From assembly GCF_019933155.2 (NCBI RefSeq), contig NZ_CP082944.1, forward strand, positions 1,862,001-1,926,000: a stretch of DNA of 64,000 nt, in the 5' to 3' direction. The notes under the pieces were generated by a model. The model had not been told where the DNA came from, searched no databases, and saw only the letters and a list, made by a program, of their open reading frames with translations. The stretch comes from Metabacillus dongyingensis (GTDB lineage Bacteria > Bacillota > Bacilli > Bacillales > Bacillaceae). Shown one piece after another: positions 1-9,131 of the stretch (within the stretch, counting starts at the first letter, position 1; each line of letters begins with the position of its first letter). A program made the translations under genes and the position numbers.

Positions 1-417
1 GGACCTGATAAAACGATTTCAGTTGACCAGGAAGGGGCTAAAAACCTGATTGACGCAGCTAAGGAACATCGGATTCAGCATTTTGTCATGCTGAGTTCTA
101 TGGGGACAGATAATCCTTCAGCAGGTCCTGACTCAATGGAGCAGTATTTTAAGGCAAAGGCAATTGCAGATGAATATCTGCGCGGATCTGATCTCTCCTA
201 TACAATTGTGAGACCTGGTGCACTGACGGATGAAAGAGCAATAGGGAAGATTGAAGCGTCCCAAAAAATAGAGAACAAAGAAAACCGCAGCATTTCCCGT
301 GAAGACGTGGCAGCAGTTTTGATTGCTTCACTTACTCATGAAGAAGTGAAAAACAAAACGTTTGAAATCCTCTCTGGTGAAACTGACATAGAGGAAGCAT
401 TAAAATTTATTTATTAA
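1..417 (+). CDS. yhfK: SDR-family NAD(P)-binding protein, YhfK-like (5' end outside window)
   Basis: The frame is open from base 1 to the TAA at 415-417, so about 138 C-terminal residues are present and the N-terminal dinucleotide-binding glycine motif is lost off the edge. The visible part has an HFVMLSSMG strand, a YFKAKAIADEYLR helix and a YTIVRPGALTDE segment. These are typical of atypical short-chain dehydrogenases (NmrA/YhfK group), which bind NAD(P) but often lack a proven reaction. The substrate cannot be read from the sequence. Family assignment is fairly secure; orthology to B. subtilis YhfK is an inference from similarity as I remember it. Confidence 0.8.
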   Translation, partial: GPDKTISVDQEGAKNLIDAAKEHRIQHFVMLSSMGTDNPSAGPDSMEQYFKAKAIADEYLRGSDLSYTIVRPGALTDERAIGKIEASQKIENKENRSISREDVAAVLIASLTHEEVKNKTFEILSGETDIEEALKFIY

Positions 418-485
418 GACATGGACAAGCGGACTTCTCCTTAGTAAACTTGCATATATGAAAAGATTTGGGGGAAGTTCGTTCC

Positions 486-680
486 ATGGATAAACAATTG
501 GCAAATGAGATGCTGGAATCTTTAAAGAATGGCGAAATGAATGAATATCATGTTCCAAAAGAAGTGTTCCTTACCTTTAGGACCGCTCTTGTTGAACGGG
601 AGGATTTTAAGCATTTTCGCGGAATTGCCCAACAGGGCGGAAGTGTTGTATATAGGTATATGCAGGTTCCCCGGAGCTGA
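486..680 (+). CDS. small conserved hypothetical protein, 64 aa
   Basis: ATG at 486 sits 8 bases after a strong GGGGGAAG ribosome site (about 470-477), so it is preferred to the in-frame TTG at 468. The product is short, charged and probably soluble and helical (MDKQLANEMLESLKNG at the start), with no membrane segment or cysteine motif. It ends just before a strong terminator at 686-717 and follows the SDR gene by about 70 bases, so it may be cotranscribed with it. I do not recognise the family and assign no function. Confidence 0.6.
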   Translation: MDKQLANEMLESLKNGEMNEYHVPKEVFLTFRTALVEREDFKHFRGIAQQGGSVVYRYMQVPRS

Positions 681-685
681 ATTAG

Positions 686-717
686 AAAAACGGCTGTCAC
701 TTGTGACAGCCGTTTTT
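686..717. terminator. bidirectional rho-independent terminator
   Basis: A near-perfect hairpin has 15-base arms around a two-base loop, flanked by an A run on the left and a T run on the right. It can end the rightward small gene and the leftward sigma-factor gene. Confidence 0.9.
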
Positions 718-732
718 CTTTTCCCGAATGGT

Positions 733-1233
733 TCAGACTTGTGATTCGTCTGGTAAGGCTTTGATCTTCTTTAATGCCTCTCTTCTCCATGATTTCACAC
801 TGGCCGCACTTACTTTTTCGCTCTCTGCAATTTCAGATGGCGTTTTCTTTTCAATGCAATAGCCAATCAGCCATTTCTGCTGCATCGGAGACAGGATATG
901 ACTATATGAGCGGACAATTTGCTCGTTTAACATTTCCTTAATAGGATCATCCTCCATCATCACATCGTTATGATGTTCACGAAGCTCCTCGTGTTCTTGC
1001 CTTCTGATTTGTTTGTTCATTTCATTAAGAAGCTGGCCTCTTATGCACTTATAAAGATAGGTGCTGAAGGTGCCTTTAGAATTGTCATAGGTTTTTGAAG
1101 CATTCCACAATGCGATAAGTCCAATTTGATGATATTCTTCCTGATTTTTTGTAATGTTCAAATGCTTAATGTGATAATAAATCATTTTTTGATACTGCTT
1201 TACAAGTTCTTCAAACCTTTTTTCTTCAATCAT
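733..1233 (-). CDS. sigma-70 family RNA polymerase sigma factor, small (ECF-like)
   Basis: The product is about 166 aa starting MIEEKRFEELV. The start at 1233 is chosen because a GGAG site lies 8 bases upstream on the reverse strand; a longer reading from 1353 has no support. Residues about 1-85 look like sigma region 2, with YHQIGLIALWNASKTYD followed by GTFSTYLYKCIRGQLLNE. Residues about 115-160 look like region 4, with LSPMQQKWL and a helix-turn-helix at PSEIAESEKVSAASVKSWRR. No anti-sigma gene adjoins it. It resembles the small alternative sigma factors of bacilli, but I cannot place it in a named group, and its regulon is unknown. Confidence 0.82.
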   Translation of the reverse strand: MIEEKRFEELVKQYQKMIYYHIKHLNITKNQEEYHQIGLIALWNASKTYDNSKGTFSTYLYKCIRGQLLNEMNKQIRRQEHEELREHHNDVMMEDDPIKEMLNEQIVRSYSHILSPMQQKWLIGYCIEKKTPSEIAESEKVSAASVKSWRREALKKIKALPDESQV

Positions 1234-1549
1234 TTTCAAGTCTCCATTAAGGAGCGCTCCATTAAAGTATTCCGCGGTACGTTTATCATAAGAAAGGAAT
1301 GTGAAATGGTAAAAGGAGAAAAGAACGTATTTCTCTATGGATAAAAGCTGCAAGTTTGCTGTTTATGCATGGGGAAATGTCCGCTATATTCTATTTCATT
1401 TTCTGAAAATGACGGATATGCCGTATTATTTTGAACATTGAATTGGTAATCCTTCCATTTTTTAAGCAATGATTCTGTTGAATAAAGCTGTTAGGCTATA
1501 ACTTGTACTTCTAACAGACGAATCCGAATGAAAACTGGGAGGTTTACAA
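1234..1549. other. intergenic region between divergent sigma-factor and YkvT-like genes
   Basis: About 316 bases with no convincing gene. It must hold the promoters for both neighbours, but I see no unambiguous -35/-10 pair. A nine-base direct repeat, CTCCATTAA, occurs twice near 1242-1265 just upstream of the sigma-factor start and could be an operator. The right end carries the GGGAGG site for the hydrolase. Confidence 0.5.
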
Positions 1550-2140
1550 ATGAAGAAAGCATTCTTTACTTTTACTATCATTTCTGCACTTACCTTTTCA
1601 TTATTTGGGATTGAAAAAGCAGAGGCAGCAACAAAACACGAAGTTAAAACTGGTGATACTTTATGGCTGATCGGCAAAAAGTACGGAGTATCCATTAAAG
1701 AGATTCAATCCCTTAATCATAAAAGCGGTCAATTATTATATGTAGGCGAAAAATTACAGGTGCCTCAGTCGATTTCAGATGAAGATAAGGATTTATTGGC
1801 CCGCATCGTTCATGCTGAAGCAAAAGGTGAGCCGTATGCAGGAAAAGTAGCTGTGGCAACAGTTGTCTTAAACCGTGTGAAAGACGATCGTTTCCCGGAT
1901 ACAATCAGAGACGTTATTTATCAAAAGCAATCTGGCATTTACGCGTTTTCTCCAGTTGAAAACGGCTCAATTAATGAACCTGCTGATGAAGAAGCTGAAG
2001 AAGCGGTTCAAGAAGCCTTGGCATATGAGGGTATGGGAAATGATTCTGTCTATTTCTATAATCCTGTAACAGCTGAGAGCGACTGGATTCGAACTAGAGA
2101 AGTCACACTTACAATCGGAAGACACACATTTGCAAAATAA
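1550..2140 (+). CDS. ykvT: LysM and SleB/CwlJ-type cell wall hydrolase (YkvT-like)
   Basis: A 196-aa exported protein. A Sec signal peptide ending near AEA spans residues 1-26. One LysM peptidoglycan-binding repeat follows at about 29-73 (HEVKTGDTLWLIGKKYG). A Hydrolase_2 domain, as in SleB and CwlJ, fills the rest, with RIVHAEAKGEPYAGKVAVA carrying the glutamate expected for lytic activity. The ribosome site GGGAGG precedes the ATG. The domain order and a ykvU homologue downstream support YkvT identity. In B. subtilis YkvT is reported in the WalR cell-wall regulon; I found no clear WalR box here. Confidence 0.85.
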   Translation: MKKAFFTFTIISALTFSLFGIEKAEAATKHEVKTGDTLWLIGKKYGVSIKEIQSLNHKSGQLLYVGEKLQVPQSISDEDKDLLARIVHAEAKGEPYAGKVAVATVVLNRVKDDRFPDTIRDVIYQKQSGIYAFSPVENGSINEPADEEAEEAVQEALAYEGMGNDSVYFYNPVTAESDWIRTREVTLTIGRHTFAK

Positions 2141-2150
2141 ATAATGGCAG

Positions 2151-2179
2151 CTCCCGTCCTTTTGGATGGGAGTTTTTTT
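2151..2179 (+). terminator. rho-independent terminator
   Basis: Nine-base arms CTCCCGTCC and GGATGGGAG, a short T-rich loop and a seven-T run follow the YkvT-like gene. Confidence 0.88.
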
Positions 2180-2402
2180 GTTGTTAGATCAGTGTTTGTC
2201 ATTAGCCTTAACTGAACAAAGCTGCATCTTTAGCGGATTTTTAAAAATTTATATTGAACTTTTTTAATTTCACTTTCCTCTTTTCGCTAATAAATTTGGA
2301 AAACTTCCTGACTTATTGCAGCGTGCAGAAACTCTACAGTTTCTTCTGCCTGAATAATTTATAAAGCGGGAGGAAATATAAGGGAAAGTACGATCGTGAA
2401 GC

Positions 2403-3899
2403 GTGGTGGAAATCGTGAACAAGATGTATAAGCAGAATGGCAAACCAAAGCAGTCGATGGCTGAAACAATTACTTGCTTTAAGGCCTCATCAGATTTTGT
2501 CCAATATGAGCACAATGCAAAAGAGGTTAAATTCTGGGTGTCTTACATTCGGACAGTTGCAGATCCGCAGACTTTGCATGAGAGCATATTATCTCCTTTG
2601 CTCAAGGAGAAATGGAATACTCTTCATCAACTGAAAGAAATTGTACCAATTGAAGAAATCATAGTCACGATTGACACGGATATTGTTTCTGAGAAATTGC
2701 TGGAAGGCTATATCATTATTTCATTCTCTGAATATGGAAGTCCGTGTGCATTATTAAGAGCTACATTGAATAAAGCAAGGGACATCTCACTGCCTGAAGT
2801 TGAATTCAGTGTAGTAGGTCCGAAAGAAGCATTTGTAGAAGCGATTGAATTTAATATCAATTTGATTCGCAAAAGAATACAAGTGCCGCAGCTCCGAATA
2901 AAAGAAATGCAAATTGGCGATTTGTCCAAAACAAAAGTTGCTGTTCTTTATATTGACAGCATAGCAGATGAAGAAAATGTAAACACGATTACTCAGCGGT
3001 TAAGAGATATTACGTATGATCAAATAGGCGACAGCGGTTATGTTGCCCAATTCATTTCGGATAATCATAATTCTCCTTTTCCGCAGGTGCTTGATTCTGA
3101 ACGCCCTGACAGGATAGCTGCTGTGCTAGCAGAAGGAAAAATAGCTATAGTTGTCGATGGATCTCCGCAGGTATTAATTGGACCGACAACTCTAGTGGAA
3201 TTTTTCTCATCCTTCGAAGATTATTATTTAAATTGGGTACTGGCATCTTTTTTCAGGCTGATCCGTGTCTTTGCTGTTGCGTTTTCCATCCTTGTTACAC
3301 CAGTATATGTAGCGACACTGACGTTTCATTATGAGTTAATTCCAAAGGATTTACTGAACACGCTTGTAACATCCAGGCGTGAAATTCCTCTGCCTCCTAT
3401 ATTGGAAGCACTATTTTTGGAGCTTACAATTGAATTGCTCCGGGAAGCTGGAGCACGATTGCCGACAAAGGTCGGCCAGACAATCGGTATCGTAGGCGGG
3501 ATCGTTATTGGAACGGCATCTGTTGAAGCTGGCCTGACCAGTAACGTTCTGCTGATCATCGTCGCATTGTCGGCCCTTGCATCTTTTACCACGCCGGTTT
3601 ACAAGATGGGCAATACAATTCGCCTGCTGAGATTTCCATTTTTAATTTTCGCACAACTCTATGGTCTTCTTGGCATCGTTTTATGTTTTTGTTTTCTAAC
3701 TACTCATCTCTTGAGGCTGACTTCTCTCGGAAGGCCCTTTTTAGTGCCGGTCTATCCGCCCCGGAGCAGGGACCTCAAAGATGCGATTATCCGATTCCCT
3801 TTCTCTACCTTAAGTAAGAGACCTATGGCCCTTCGGACGAAACAGCCCGATAAATTTTCAACAAAAAAAGCGAGACAGAGACATGATATAGATGAATAA
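2403..3899 (+). CDS. spore germination receptor A subunit (GerA/GerKA family), operon 1
   Basis: A 498-aa member of the GerA family, the A subunit of inner-membrane germinant receptors. The N-terminal hydrophilic part (about 1-270) is followed by membrane segments with the family hallmarks LREAGARLPTKVGQTIGIVGG and LGRPFLVPVYP. The start is uncertain: GTG at 2403 has no good ribosome site, while GTG at 2415 lies close after GGTGGA. The B and C subunits follow at once, forming a complete tricistronic receptor operon. The germinant cannot be predicted. Expression in the forespore under SigG is expected from the family, but I could not find a clear SigG promoter. Confidence 0.93.
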   Translation: MVEIVNKMYKQNGKPKQSMAETITCFKASSDFVQYEHNAKEVKFWVSYIRTVADPQTLHESILSPLLKEKWNTLHQLKEIVPIEEIIVTIDTDIVSEKLLEGYIIISFSEYGSPCALLRATLNKARDISLPEVEFSVVGPKEAFVEAIEFNINLIRKRIQVPQLRIKEMQIGDLSKTKVAVLYIDSIADEENVNTITQRLRDITYDQIGDSGYVAQFISDNHNSPFPQVLDSERPDRIAAVLAEGKIAIVVDGSPQVLIGPTTLVEFFSSFEDYYLNWVLASFFRLIRVFAVAFSILVTPVYVATLTFHYELIPKDLLNTLVTSRREIPLPPILEALFLELTIELLREAGARLPTKVGQTIGIVGGIVIGTASVEAGLTSNVLLIIVALSALASFTTPVYKMGNTIRLLRFPFLIFAQLYGLLGIVLCFCFLTTHLLRLTSLGRPFLVPVYPPRSRDLKDAIIRFPFSTLSKRPMALRTKQPDKFSTKKARQRHDIDE

Positions 3900-3918
3900 C
3901 AGATCGTGAGGTGTTCAG

Positions 3919-5019
3919 ATGAAAAAGATAGCAGAACGGTATCAAGTCTCGCATTTTCTTGCATTTTTTCTTATTCACACCCTTCAGTTTGGTGTGGGAG
4001 TACTAGGCTTTCAGCGCATTATTTCGCTGGACTCCGGTCACGATGCCTGGATAGCGATTCTTGCTTCAGGAGTCATTGTTCATATCTCCATCTTTTTAAT
4101 TTATCAGATCTTAAAGGATCAAGAGGGAAACATCCTGGATATTCATAAAAAGATTTTTGGCAAGTGGATCGGCAATGGATTAAATGCAATTTTCATTATT
4201 TATTTTATATCTCTTGCTATTAACATCCTCCGAACTTATATAGAAGTTATACAAGTATGGATGTTTCCGGATCTGAATGTCTGGATGTACAGCTTTATTT
4301 TTCTGCTTCTTGTTTATTACATATTAAACGGCGGGTTTCGCGTGGTGGCAGGAATTTGCTTTTTCGGTGTAGTTCTCCCGGGATACCTGATATTTACGTT
4401 TCTGTTCACACTGAAATTTGCGAATTTTAATAACCTGATGCCATTTTTTGATCATTCCATCAGTGATCTTTTGAAAAGCACGAAGAATATGTCGCTTTCA
4501 ATCTTAGGCTTCGAAGCCTTGCTTATGTACTATCCTTTTTTGAAAAATCCTGAAAAATCAAAAAAGTGGGCACACATGGGTGCAGATCTTACAACATTCT
4601 TCTATTTGATTATTATGCTGTTCAGCATTGTTTATTTTAGTGAAGAGCAGCTTCAGAAAAACGTATGGGCAACACTGACTATGTGGAAAATTGTTGAGAT
4701 GCCGTTTGTGGAGAGGTTTGAATACATTGGGATCGCAAACTGGAACCTCGTCATCCTGCCGAACGTCTGTTTAAACCTCTGGTGTGCAAGCAGAGGCATA
4801 AAACAAATTGTGAAGATAAAACAGAAATATACAATCTTGATTGTCCTCGCCGTCAGTTATGCAGCTGTAAATTTAATAAAAGACCGTGAACAGATTAATT
4901 TTATTAATAATCTTCTTGGTGAGGTAGGTTTCTATTTATTTATAGCTTACATTCCGTTAATGTACTTACTCACTTTAATTTACCGGAAATGGAAGGGAGG
5001 ACGGAAGGTTGAAACGTAA
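3919..5019 (+). CDS. spore germination receptor B subunit (GerB/GerKB permease), operon 1
   Basis: A 366-aa polytopic membrane protein of the spore-permease branch of the APC superfamily, with about 10 hydrophobic segments. GVGVLGFQRIISLDSGHDAW near the N-terminus and FERFEYIGIANWN-type motifs are characteristic. The B subunit is thought to hold the germinant-binding pocket. The start ATG follows GTGAGGTG, 20 bases after the A subunit. The end overlaps the C-subunit start by 11 bases, which indicates translational coupling. Confidence 0.93.
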   Translation: MKKIAERYQVSHFLAFFLIHTLQFGVGVLGFQRIISLDSGHDAWIAILASGVIVHISIFLIYQILKDQEGNILDIHKKIFGKWIGNGLNAIFIIYFISLAINILRTYIEVIQVWMFPDLNVWMYSFIFLLLVYYILNGGFRVVAGICFFGVVLPGYLIFTFLFTLKFANFNNLMPFFDHSISDLLKSTKNMSLSILGFEALLMYYPFLKNPEKSKKWAHMGADLTTFFYLIIMLFSIVYFSEEQLQKNVWATLTMWKIVEMPFVERFEYIGIANWNLVILPNVCLNLWCASRGIKQIVKIKQKYTILIVLAVSYAAVNLIKDREQINFINNLLGEVGFYLFIAYIPLMYLLTLIYRKWKGGRKVET

Positions 5020-6082
5020 AATGCTTGTTCTTTTCATTCCGCTGCTGCTTTTGACAGGCTGTTTAGAAAAAGAAATATTGGACGATGTAAATATTATTAC
5101 GGTAGCAGGCTATGACATGGAAGGCTCCGATCAAATAAAAGGAACTGTTGTCATACCCGTATATAAGAAGGATGCTCCTGTGGAAAGTGAGATCATTGAG
5201 GACACCACGTCCTTGGAAGTGAGCAAAGATATTTTAACTCACCTTCAGCGTAAATCATCTGACCCTCTTGTTCTGGGGAAAATTTCAGTTGTCATCTATT
5301 CAGAGGAAATTGCTAAAAAAGGGCTGACAACTCTGGTTGATACTCTTCAGAGGGATGCAAGTGTAGGATCGAGAGTCTATTTGACAGTAGGCAGAGAGAG
5401 TGCTAATTCCATTATGAAGGCGAAATTTGGTACCAGAGGAGCGGCTGCATATATTTCAAACCTGATCCGTCATAATATTGAAAACAGAGATATCCCAAAA
5501 ACGAACTTGCACATTTTTATATATGATTTGAATGCAAAGGACAGTGACCCCTATTTGCCCATTTTGAAAAAGGGGGAAGGTGATACTGTAGAACTTGATG
5601 GACTTGCGCTATTTAAAGGTGACAAGATGGTCAGTGAAATTCCAAATGAAAAGCTGATTTTTTTTAAACTGATTGCTGATAAATATACAGAAGGAACCTA
5701 TTCACTTCAACTGCCGAAAAAGGAGCTAGCAGCGGTAAAAACCATTTTCTCTAACCGCAAAATAGAAGTAAATAAGAATGATCCAACCAAACTTACGATA
5801 AAAGTAAAAATCAGCGGAATTGTTCAGCAGTATACCGGAGGAATGATTACACCAAAAATCAAAAGTGAAATGGAAAAAGCATTTGAAAAAGAGATTATAA
5901 ACGAATCTAAACAATTGATCGAACAATTTAAAGAAACGGATATTGATCCTCTCGGAATCCAAGATCTATTGGAAAGCAGGATTAGAGGGTTTGGAAAAAA
6001 AGAATGGAAAGAGATCTATCCAAAACTGTCTGTAGAAATTAAGCCAGAGGTCATGATAACTGAAACAGGTGTGATTGATTAG
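5009..6082 (+). CDS. spore germination receptor C lipoprotein (Ger(x)C family), operon 1
   Basis: 357 aa, beginning with TTG at 5009 after an AAGGGAGG site that lies inside the B gene. Residues 1-18 form a lipoprotein signal with lipobox LLTGC, so the mature protein is probably anchored by diacylglycerol to the outer face of the inner spore membrane. The body fits the Ger(x)C three-domain fold, with the conserved phrase ITVAGYDMEG early and a DPLGI segment near the end. It completes receptor operon 1. No strong terminator follows. Confidence 0.93.
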   Translation: MKRKMLVLFIPLLLLTGCLEKEILDDVNIITVAGYDMEGSDQIKGTVVIPVYKKDAPVESEIIEDTTSLEVSKDILTHLQRKSSDPLVLGKISVVIYSEEIAKKGLTTLVDTLQRDASVGSRVYLTVGRESANSIMKAKFGTRGAAAYISNLIRHNIENRDIPKTNLHIFIYDLNAKDSDPYLPILKKGEGDTVELDGLALFKGDKMVSEIPNEKLIFFKLIADKYTEGTYSLQLPKKELAAVKTIFSNRKIEVNKNDPTKLTIKVKISGIVQQYTGGMITPKIKSEMEKAFEKEIINESKQLIEQFKETDIDPLGIQDLLESRIRGFGKKEWKEIYPKLSVEIKPEVMITETGVID

Positions 6083-6172
6083 GTAAAAACGAACATAAAA
6101 ACAAATTTTAAAATAATTCAATGACTTGTCTCATAGACTTTTAGAAAGTTCTTCGCCAAGGAGTGAGTCAGC

Positions 6173-7498
6173 ATGAATTCTTTTTTCAAAGGAACCCTCT
6201 TATTGATCGTAGCCGCTTTTTTCAGTGAATGCATCGAATTCTTCGTCAACATGATTTTAGCCAGAGAGCTTGGAGAAGAAGGAATGGGCAGGTATATGTC
6301 CATTTTGCCTGTTATATTTTTAGTTGCGGTCCTTGCAAGTCTTGAACTGCCGATTTCTATCTCAAAATACATTGCTGAAAACAAACGGGTCCTGCATTAC
6401 AGTATGCTGCGCCACGCCCTGCAGATGACAATAGTTGTTACCCTTGCCGTACTGCTTGCAAGCATCGTCCTTTTTTCAGCTACTTCTTTACTCGAGGGAT
6501 TTCATCCGATTGTAAAATGGCTGATTATTGGCCTAATTCCCATTGCGTCGTTTTCTTCGATTGCGAGAGGATATTTTATGGGTGTTCAGCAGATGGGCAA
6601 GATTGCGTTTTCGAATTTTTTAAGAAAAGCTGTGCAATTCAGTGTGCTGCTGCTCATTTTCACCATTTTTCAATTTGATCAAAATGCTTTGCTGATTGCG
6701 CTCTGTGCTTTTATAGGCAGTGAACTGATTGTATTTGTCTATTTGATCAGTATATTTTTGGTACATATGCATGCTCTGAAAAATGAGAACAACACATTTA
6801 CAACCGGCAAACATGCAAGGCAAAAGCTGCTGTCTGTATCTCTTCCGACTACAGGCCTGAGGATTTTTCATGCCATTACGAATGCCATTCAGCCTTTTTT
6901 AATCCAGACAGCCTTAATTTCAGCCGGATTCGGCACGGTTGCTGCAACTGAGCATTTTGGCATGCTGACTGGAGTGGCGATGACAATTGGCTTCTTTCCG
7001 GCATTTATTGCTCATTCCTTAATGATCATGCTGATTCCAAACGTGTCTGATTCGTACGGCAAGCAGGATACAAAAACGCTGCGGGTCCTTCTCCAGCAAT
7101 CGATGTCTTTTACTATGCTTTACGGAATACCGGCCGTATTTATTATTTATCTTTTTGCTGAACCGCTGACATCGCTTTTTTTCTCATCTGATCAGGCAGC
7201 CTTTTATCTGAAATTGCTGTGGCCATACTTTTTGTTTCACTTTTTCGTCATTCCCATGCAGGCTTATTTAATCGGACTTGGGCTTGTGAAAGACGCTTTT
7301 TACCATACTGTCTGGTCACATATCGTCTCGTTTGGCATGATGTTTTTGCTTGGTTCACAGCCCTCGCTGCAAATGGCTGGGATTATACTTGGCATGAATA
7401 CAGGCATTGTGTTATTAACGCTTATGCATTATGTGACAATCTGCCAGAAAATCGGGATTACCCTGTGGCTTACAGAGCGCAGAAACAGTGTTTACTGA
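6173..7498 (+). CDS. ykvU: SpoVB/MATE-like polysaccharide flippase-family protein (YkvU-like)
   Basis: A 441-aa integral membrane protein with about 12 to 14 hydrophobic segments, of the oligosaccharide flippase (MOP) superfamily that includes SpoVB and MurJ. The N-terminus FVNMILARELGEEGMGRYM matches the conserved first-helix region of this group. The start is set by AAGGAG 10 bases upstream. In B. subtilis ykvU follows ykvT directly; here germination operon 1 sits between them. B. subtilis ykvU belongs to the sporulation regulon; the transported lipid-linked substrate is not known. Confidence 0.85.
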   Translation: MNSFFKGTLLLIVAAFFSECIEFFVNMILARELGEEGMGRYMSILPVIFLVAVLASLELPISISKYIAENKRVLHYSMLRHALQMTIVVTLAVLLASIVLFSATSLLEGFHPIVKWLIIGLIPIASFSSIARGYFMGVQQMGKIAFSNFLRKAVQFSVLLLIFTIFQFDQNALLIALCAFIGSELIVFVYLISIFLVHMHALKNENNTFTTGKHARQKLLSVSLPTTGLRIFHAITNAIQPFLIQTALISAGFGTVAATEHFGMLTGVAMTIGFFPAFIAHSLMIMLIPNVSDSYGKQDTKTLRVLLQQSMSFTMLYGIPAVFIIYLFAEPLTSLFFSSDQAAFYLKLLWPYFLFHFFVIPMQAYLIGLGLVKDAFYHTVWSHIVSFGMMFLLGSQPSLQMAGIILGMNTGIVLLTLMHYVTICQKIGITLWLTERRNSVY

Positions 7499-7600
7499 TG
7501 GTTCTGAAAGATTGAAATACATTTGCTAGTTTGATAATAAGAAAAAGGATTGAAATAGCACTTGTCCCCCTGTAAAATACGGAGATAACTTCATACGTTT

Positions 7601-7671
7601 TCCTTATATAATCATGGAGATATGGTCCATAAGTTTCTACCTGGCAGCCTTAAAGTGCCGGACTATAAGGA
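7601..7671 (+). promoter_or_regulatory. purine (guanine-class) riboswitch aptamer
   Basis: All parts of a purine aptamer can be paired. P1 is TCCTTATA (7601-7608) with TATAAGGA (7664-7671). P2 is ATGGA with TCCAT around the loop GATATGG. The core AAGTTTCTACC follows, then P3 CTGGCA (7641-7646) with TGCCGG (7656-7661). The specificity base after P3 is C (7663), which predicts guanine rather than adenine binding. It precedes a nucleoside-transporter gene, as in B. subtilis nupG. Confidence 0.95.
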
Positions 7672-7693
7672 GAGTACGAACAGGTGTCTGACG

Positions 7694-7750
7694 CAGAGGT
7701 CATTGTTCAAGCTTTCTTTATAAAGTCTTGAACAGGGGCCTCTTTTTTTA
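7694..7750 (+). terminator. riboswitch-controlled terminator of the nupG leader
   Basis: A long hairpin pairs the segment near GAGGTCATTGTTCAAG with CTTGAACAGGGGCCTC, followed by seven T. It lies 23 bases after the aptamer and 83 bases before the gene, the normal arrangement for transcription shut-off on ligand binding. Confidence 0.88.
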
Positions 7751-7832
7751 TTTATTTTAAGACGTCAGACATCTGACCGCGCTAATCATGATAGGAAAAC
7801 GACTGATAATTTTAATAAATGGGGGCATTCAT

Positions 7833-9026
7833 TTGAGTATTTTATACGGAATCTTATCTCTTGCAGGTATATTATTTCTTGGCTGGCTTTTAAGCAGCAG
7901 CCGCAAAAGCATTCCCTGGAAAACAATCGGCATAGGGCTATTGCTTCAAGCTGCTTTGATATTATTTGTAATGAAGGTAAAAGCGGGAGAGATGATTTTA
8001 GAGAAAGCGGCATTCGCTGTTCAAAAAATTATTGATTTCAGCAGTGAAGGCATTGAGTTTGTTTTTGGCGGGTTTTATGGTGAAGGTTCAAACATCACAT
8101 TTGTTTTTGCGATAAATGTACTTGCTGTCATTATCTTTATTTCTGCACTTATATCCGCTCTTTATTATTTGAGAATTATTCCTTTTGTTGTAAGAATTAT
8201 TGGTTTATCGATTGGGAAACTCCTTGGAACAACGAAAGTTGAAACGTTCAGTGCTGTCGGAAATTCCTTTTTAGGACTAGTTGAAGCACCGCTGCTGGTG
8301 CGTCCGTATTTGAAGGATTTAACTCGATCCGAATTATTTGCGGTTATGGTGGGAGGCACGGCTTCTGCCAGCGGGGCGATACTTGTAGGGTATTCACTGA
8401 TGGGAATCGACATGAAATATCTTCTTATCTCCGTTTTCAGCGTTCCTTTTGTTTCATTGATCATCGCCAAATTGCTTGAGCCTGAAACAGAGGTTTCCAA
8501 AACAAATGACAATGTTGCCATGGAAAAAACAAAGCATGCGAATGTGTTTGAAGCGATTGCTGAGGGAGCCGTAAGCGGTGTAACTCTCGCTTTGAACATT
8601 GGAGGTCTGCTGATTGCATTTATTAGCATCCTCGCCTTGATCAATGGAGGACTTGGTCTGATCGGAACGGACTTGTCCACAATCTTTGGATATGTGTTTT
8701 ACCCATTTGCTATCATGATCGGGATTCCGTTTGAGGATGCTTTCAGAGCAGCTTCTATTATCGGAACGAAATTATCAGTCAATGAATTTGTTGCTTATCT
8801 TGACTTAAGCAAAATGATTGATGAGTTAGATCCTAAAACAGTAGCCATTCTCTCGATTGCTCTTTGTAACTTTGCCAACCTGTCATCCATTGGCCAGCTG
8901 ATCGTCGGATTGGGATCACTCGAGCCGACGAAGCGTTCCCTTGTATCAAAACTTGGATTAAAGGCGATCGCCGGGGGAACATTAGCAAGTTTTATTACAG
9001 CAGTATTAGTAGGAATGTTTATGTAG
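7833..9026 (+). CDS. nupG: concentrative nucleoside transporter, NupC/NupG family
   Basis: 397 aa from the TTG at 7833, which lies 7 bases after GGGGG; a longer in-frame reading from 7788 has no ribosome site. The protein is highly hydrophobic, with the family motifs VETFSAVGNSFLGLVEAPLLV and ALCNFANLSSIGQ in the transport core, which use an ion gradient to import nucleosides. The upstream guanine riboswitch points to guanosine or inosine uptake, as for B. subtilis NupG. A single-gene unit closed by a terminator at 9032-9057. Confidence 0.92.
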   Translation: MSILYGILSLAGILFLGWLLSSSRKSIPWKTIGIGLLLQAALILFVMKVKAGEMILEKAAFAVQKIIDFSSEGIEFVFGGFYGEGSNITFVFAINVLAVIIFISALISALYYLRIIPFVVRIIGLSIGKLLGTTKVETFSAVGNSFLGLVEAPLLVRPYLKDLTRSELFAVMVGGTASASGAILVGYSLMGIDMKYLLISVFSVPFVSLIIAKLLEPETEVSKTNDNVAMEKTKHANVFEAIAEGAVSGVTLALNIGGLLIAFISILALINGGLGLIGTDLSTIFGYVFYPFAIMIGIPFEDAFRAASIIGTKLSVNEFVAYLDLSKMIDELDPKTVAILSIALCNFANLSSIGQLIVGLGSLEPTKRSLVSKLGLKAIAGGTLASFITAVLVGMFM

Positions 9027-9031
9027 GAATT

Positions 9032-9057
9032 AAAGCACCTTGTTTAAGGTGCTTTTT
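9032..9057 (+). terminator. rho-independent terminator after nupG
   Basis: AAAGCACCTT and AAGGTGCTTT form the arms around a short GTTT loop, followed by T residues. Confidence 0.88.
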
Positions 9058-9131
9058 AATATATTCTTTTTTCATGAAAATGGCATGAATGGAAACACTA
9101 AAAGAACCAGCTGGCATCGGAGTTGTTTGAT

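Noticed and set aside
2320..2395. SigG promoter and stem-loop upstream of germination operon 1
   Set aside because: TGAATA near 2351 has no fitting -10 at the right distance, and the GCAGAAAC hairpin is imperfect. SigG control is expected from the family but not shown by the sequence.
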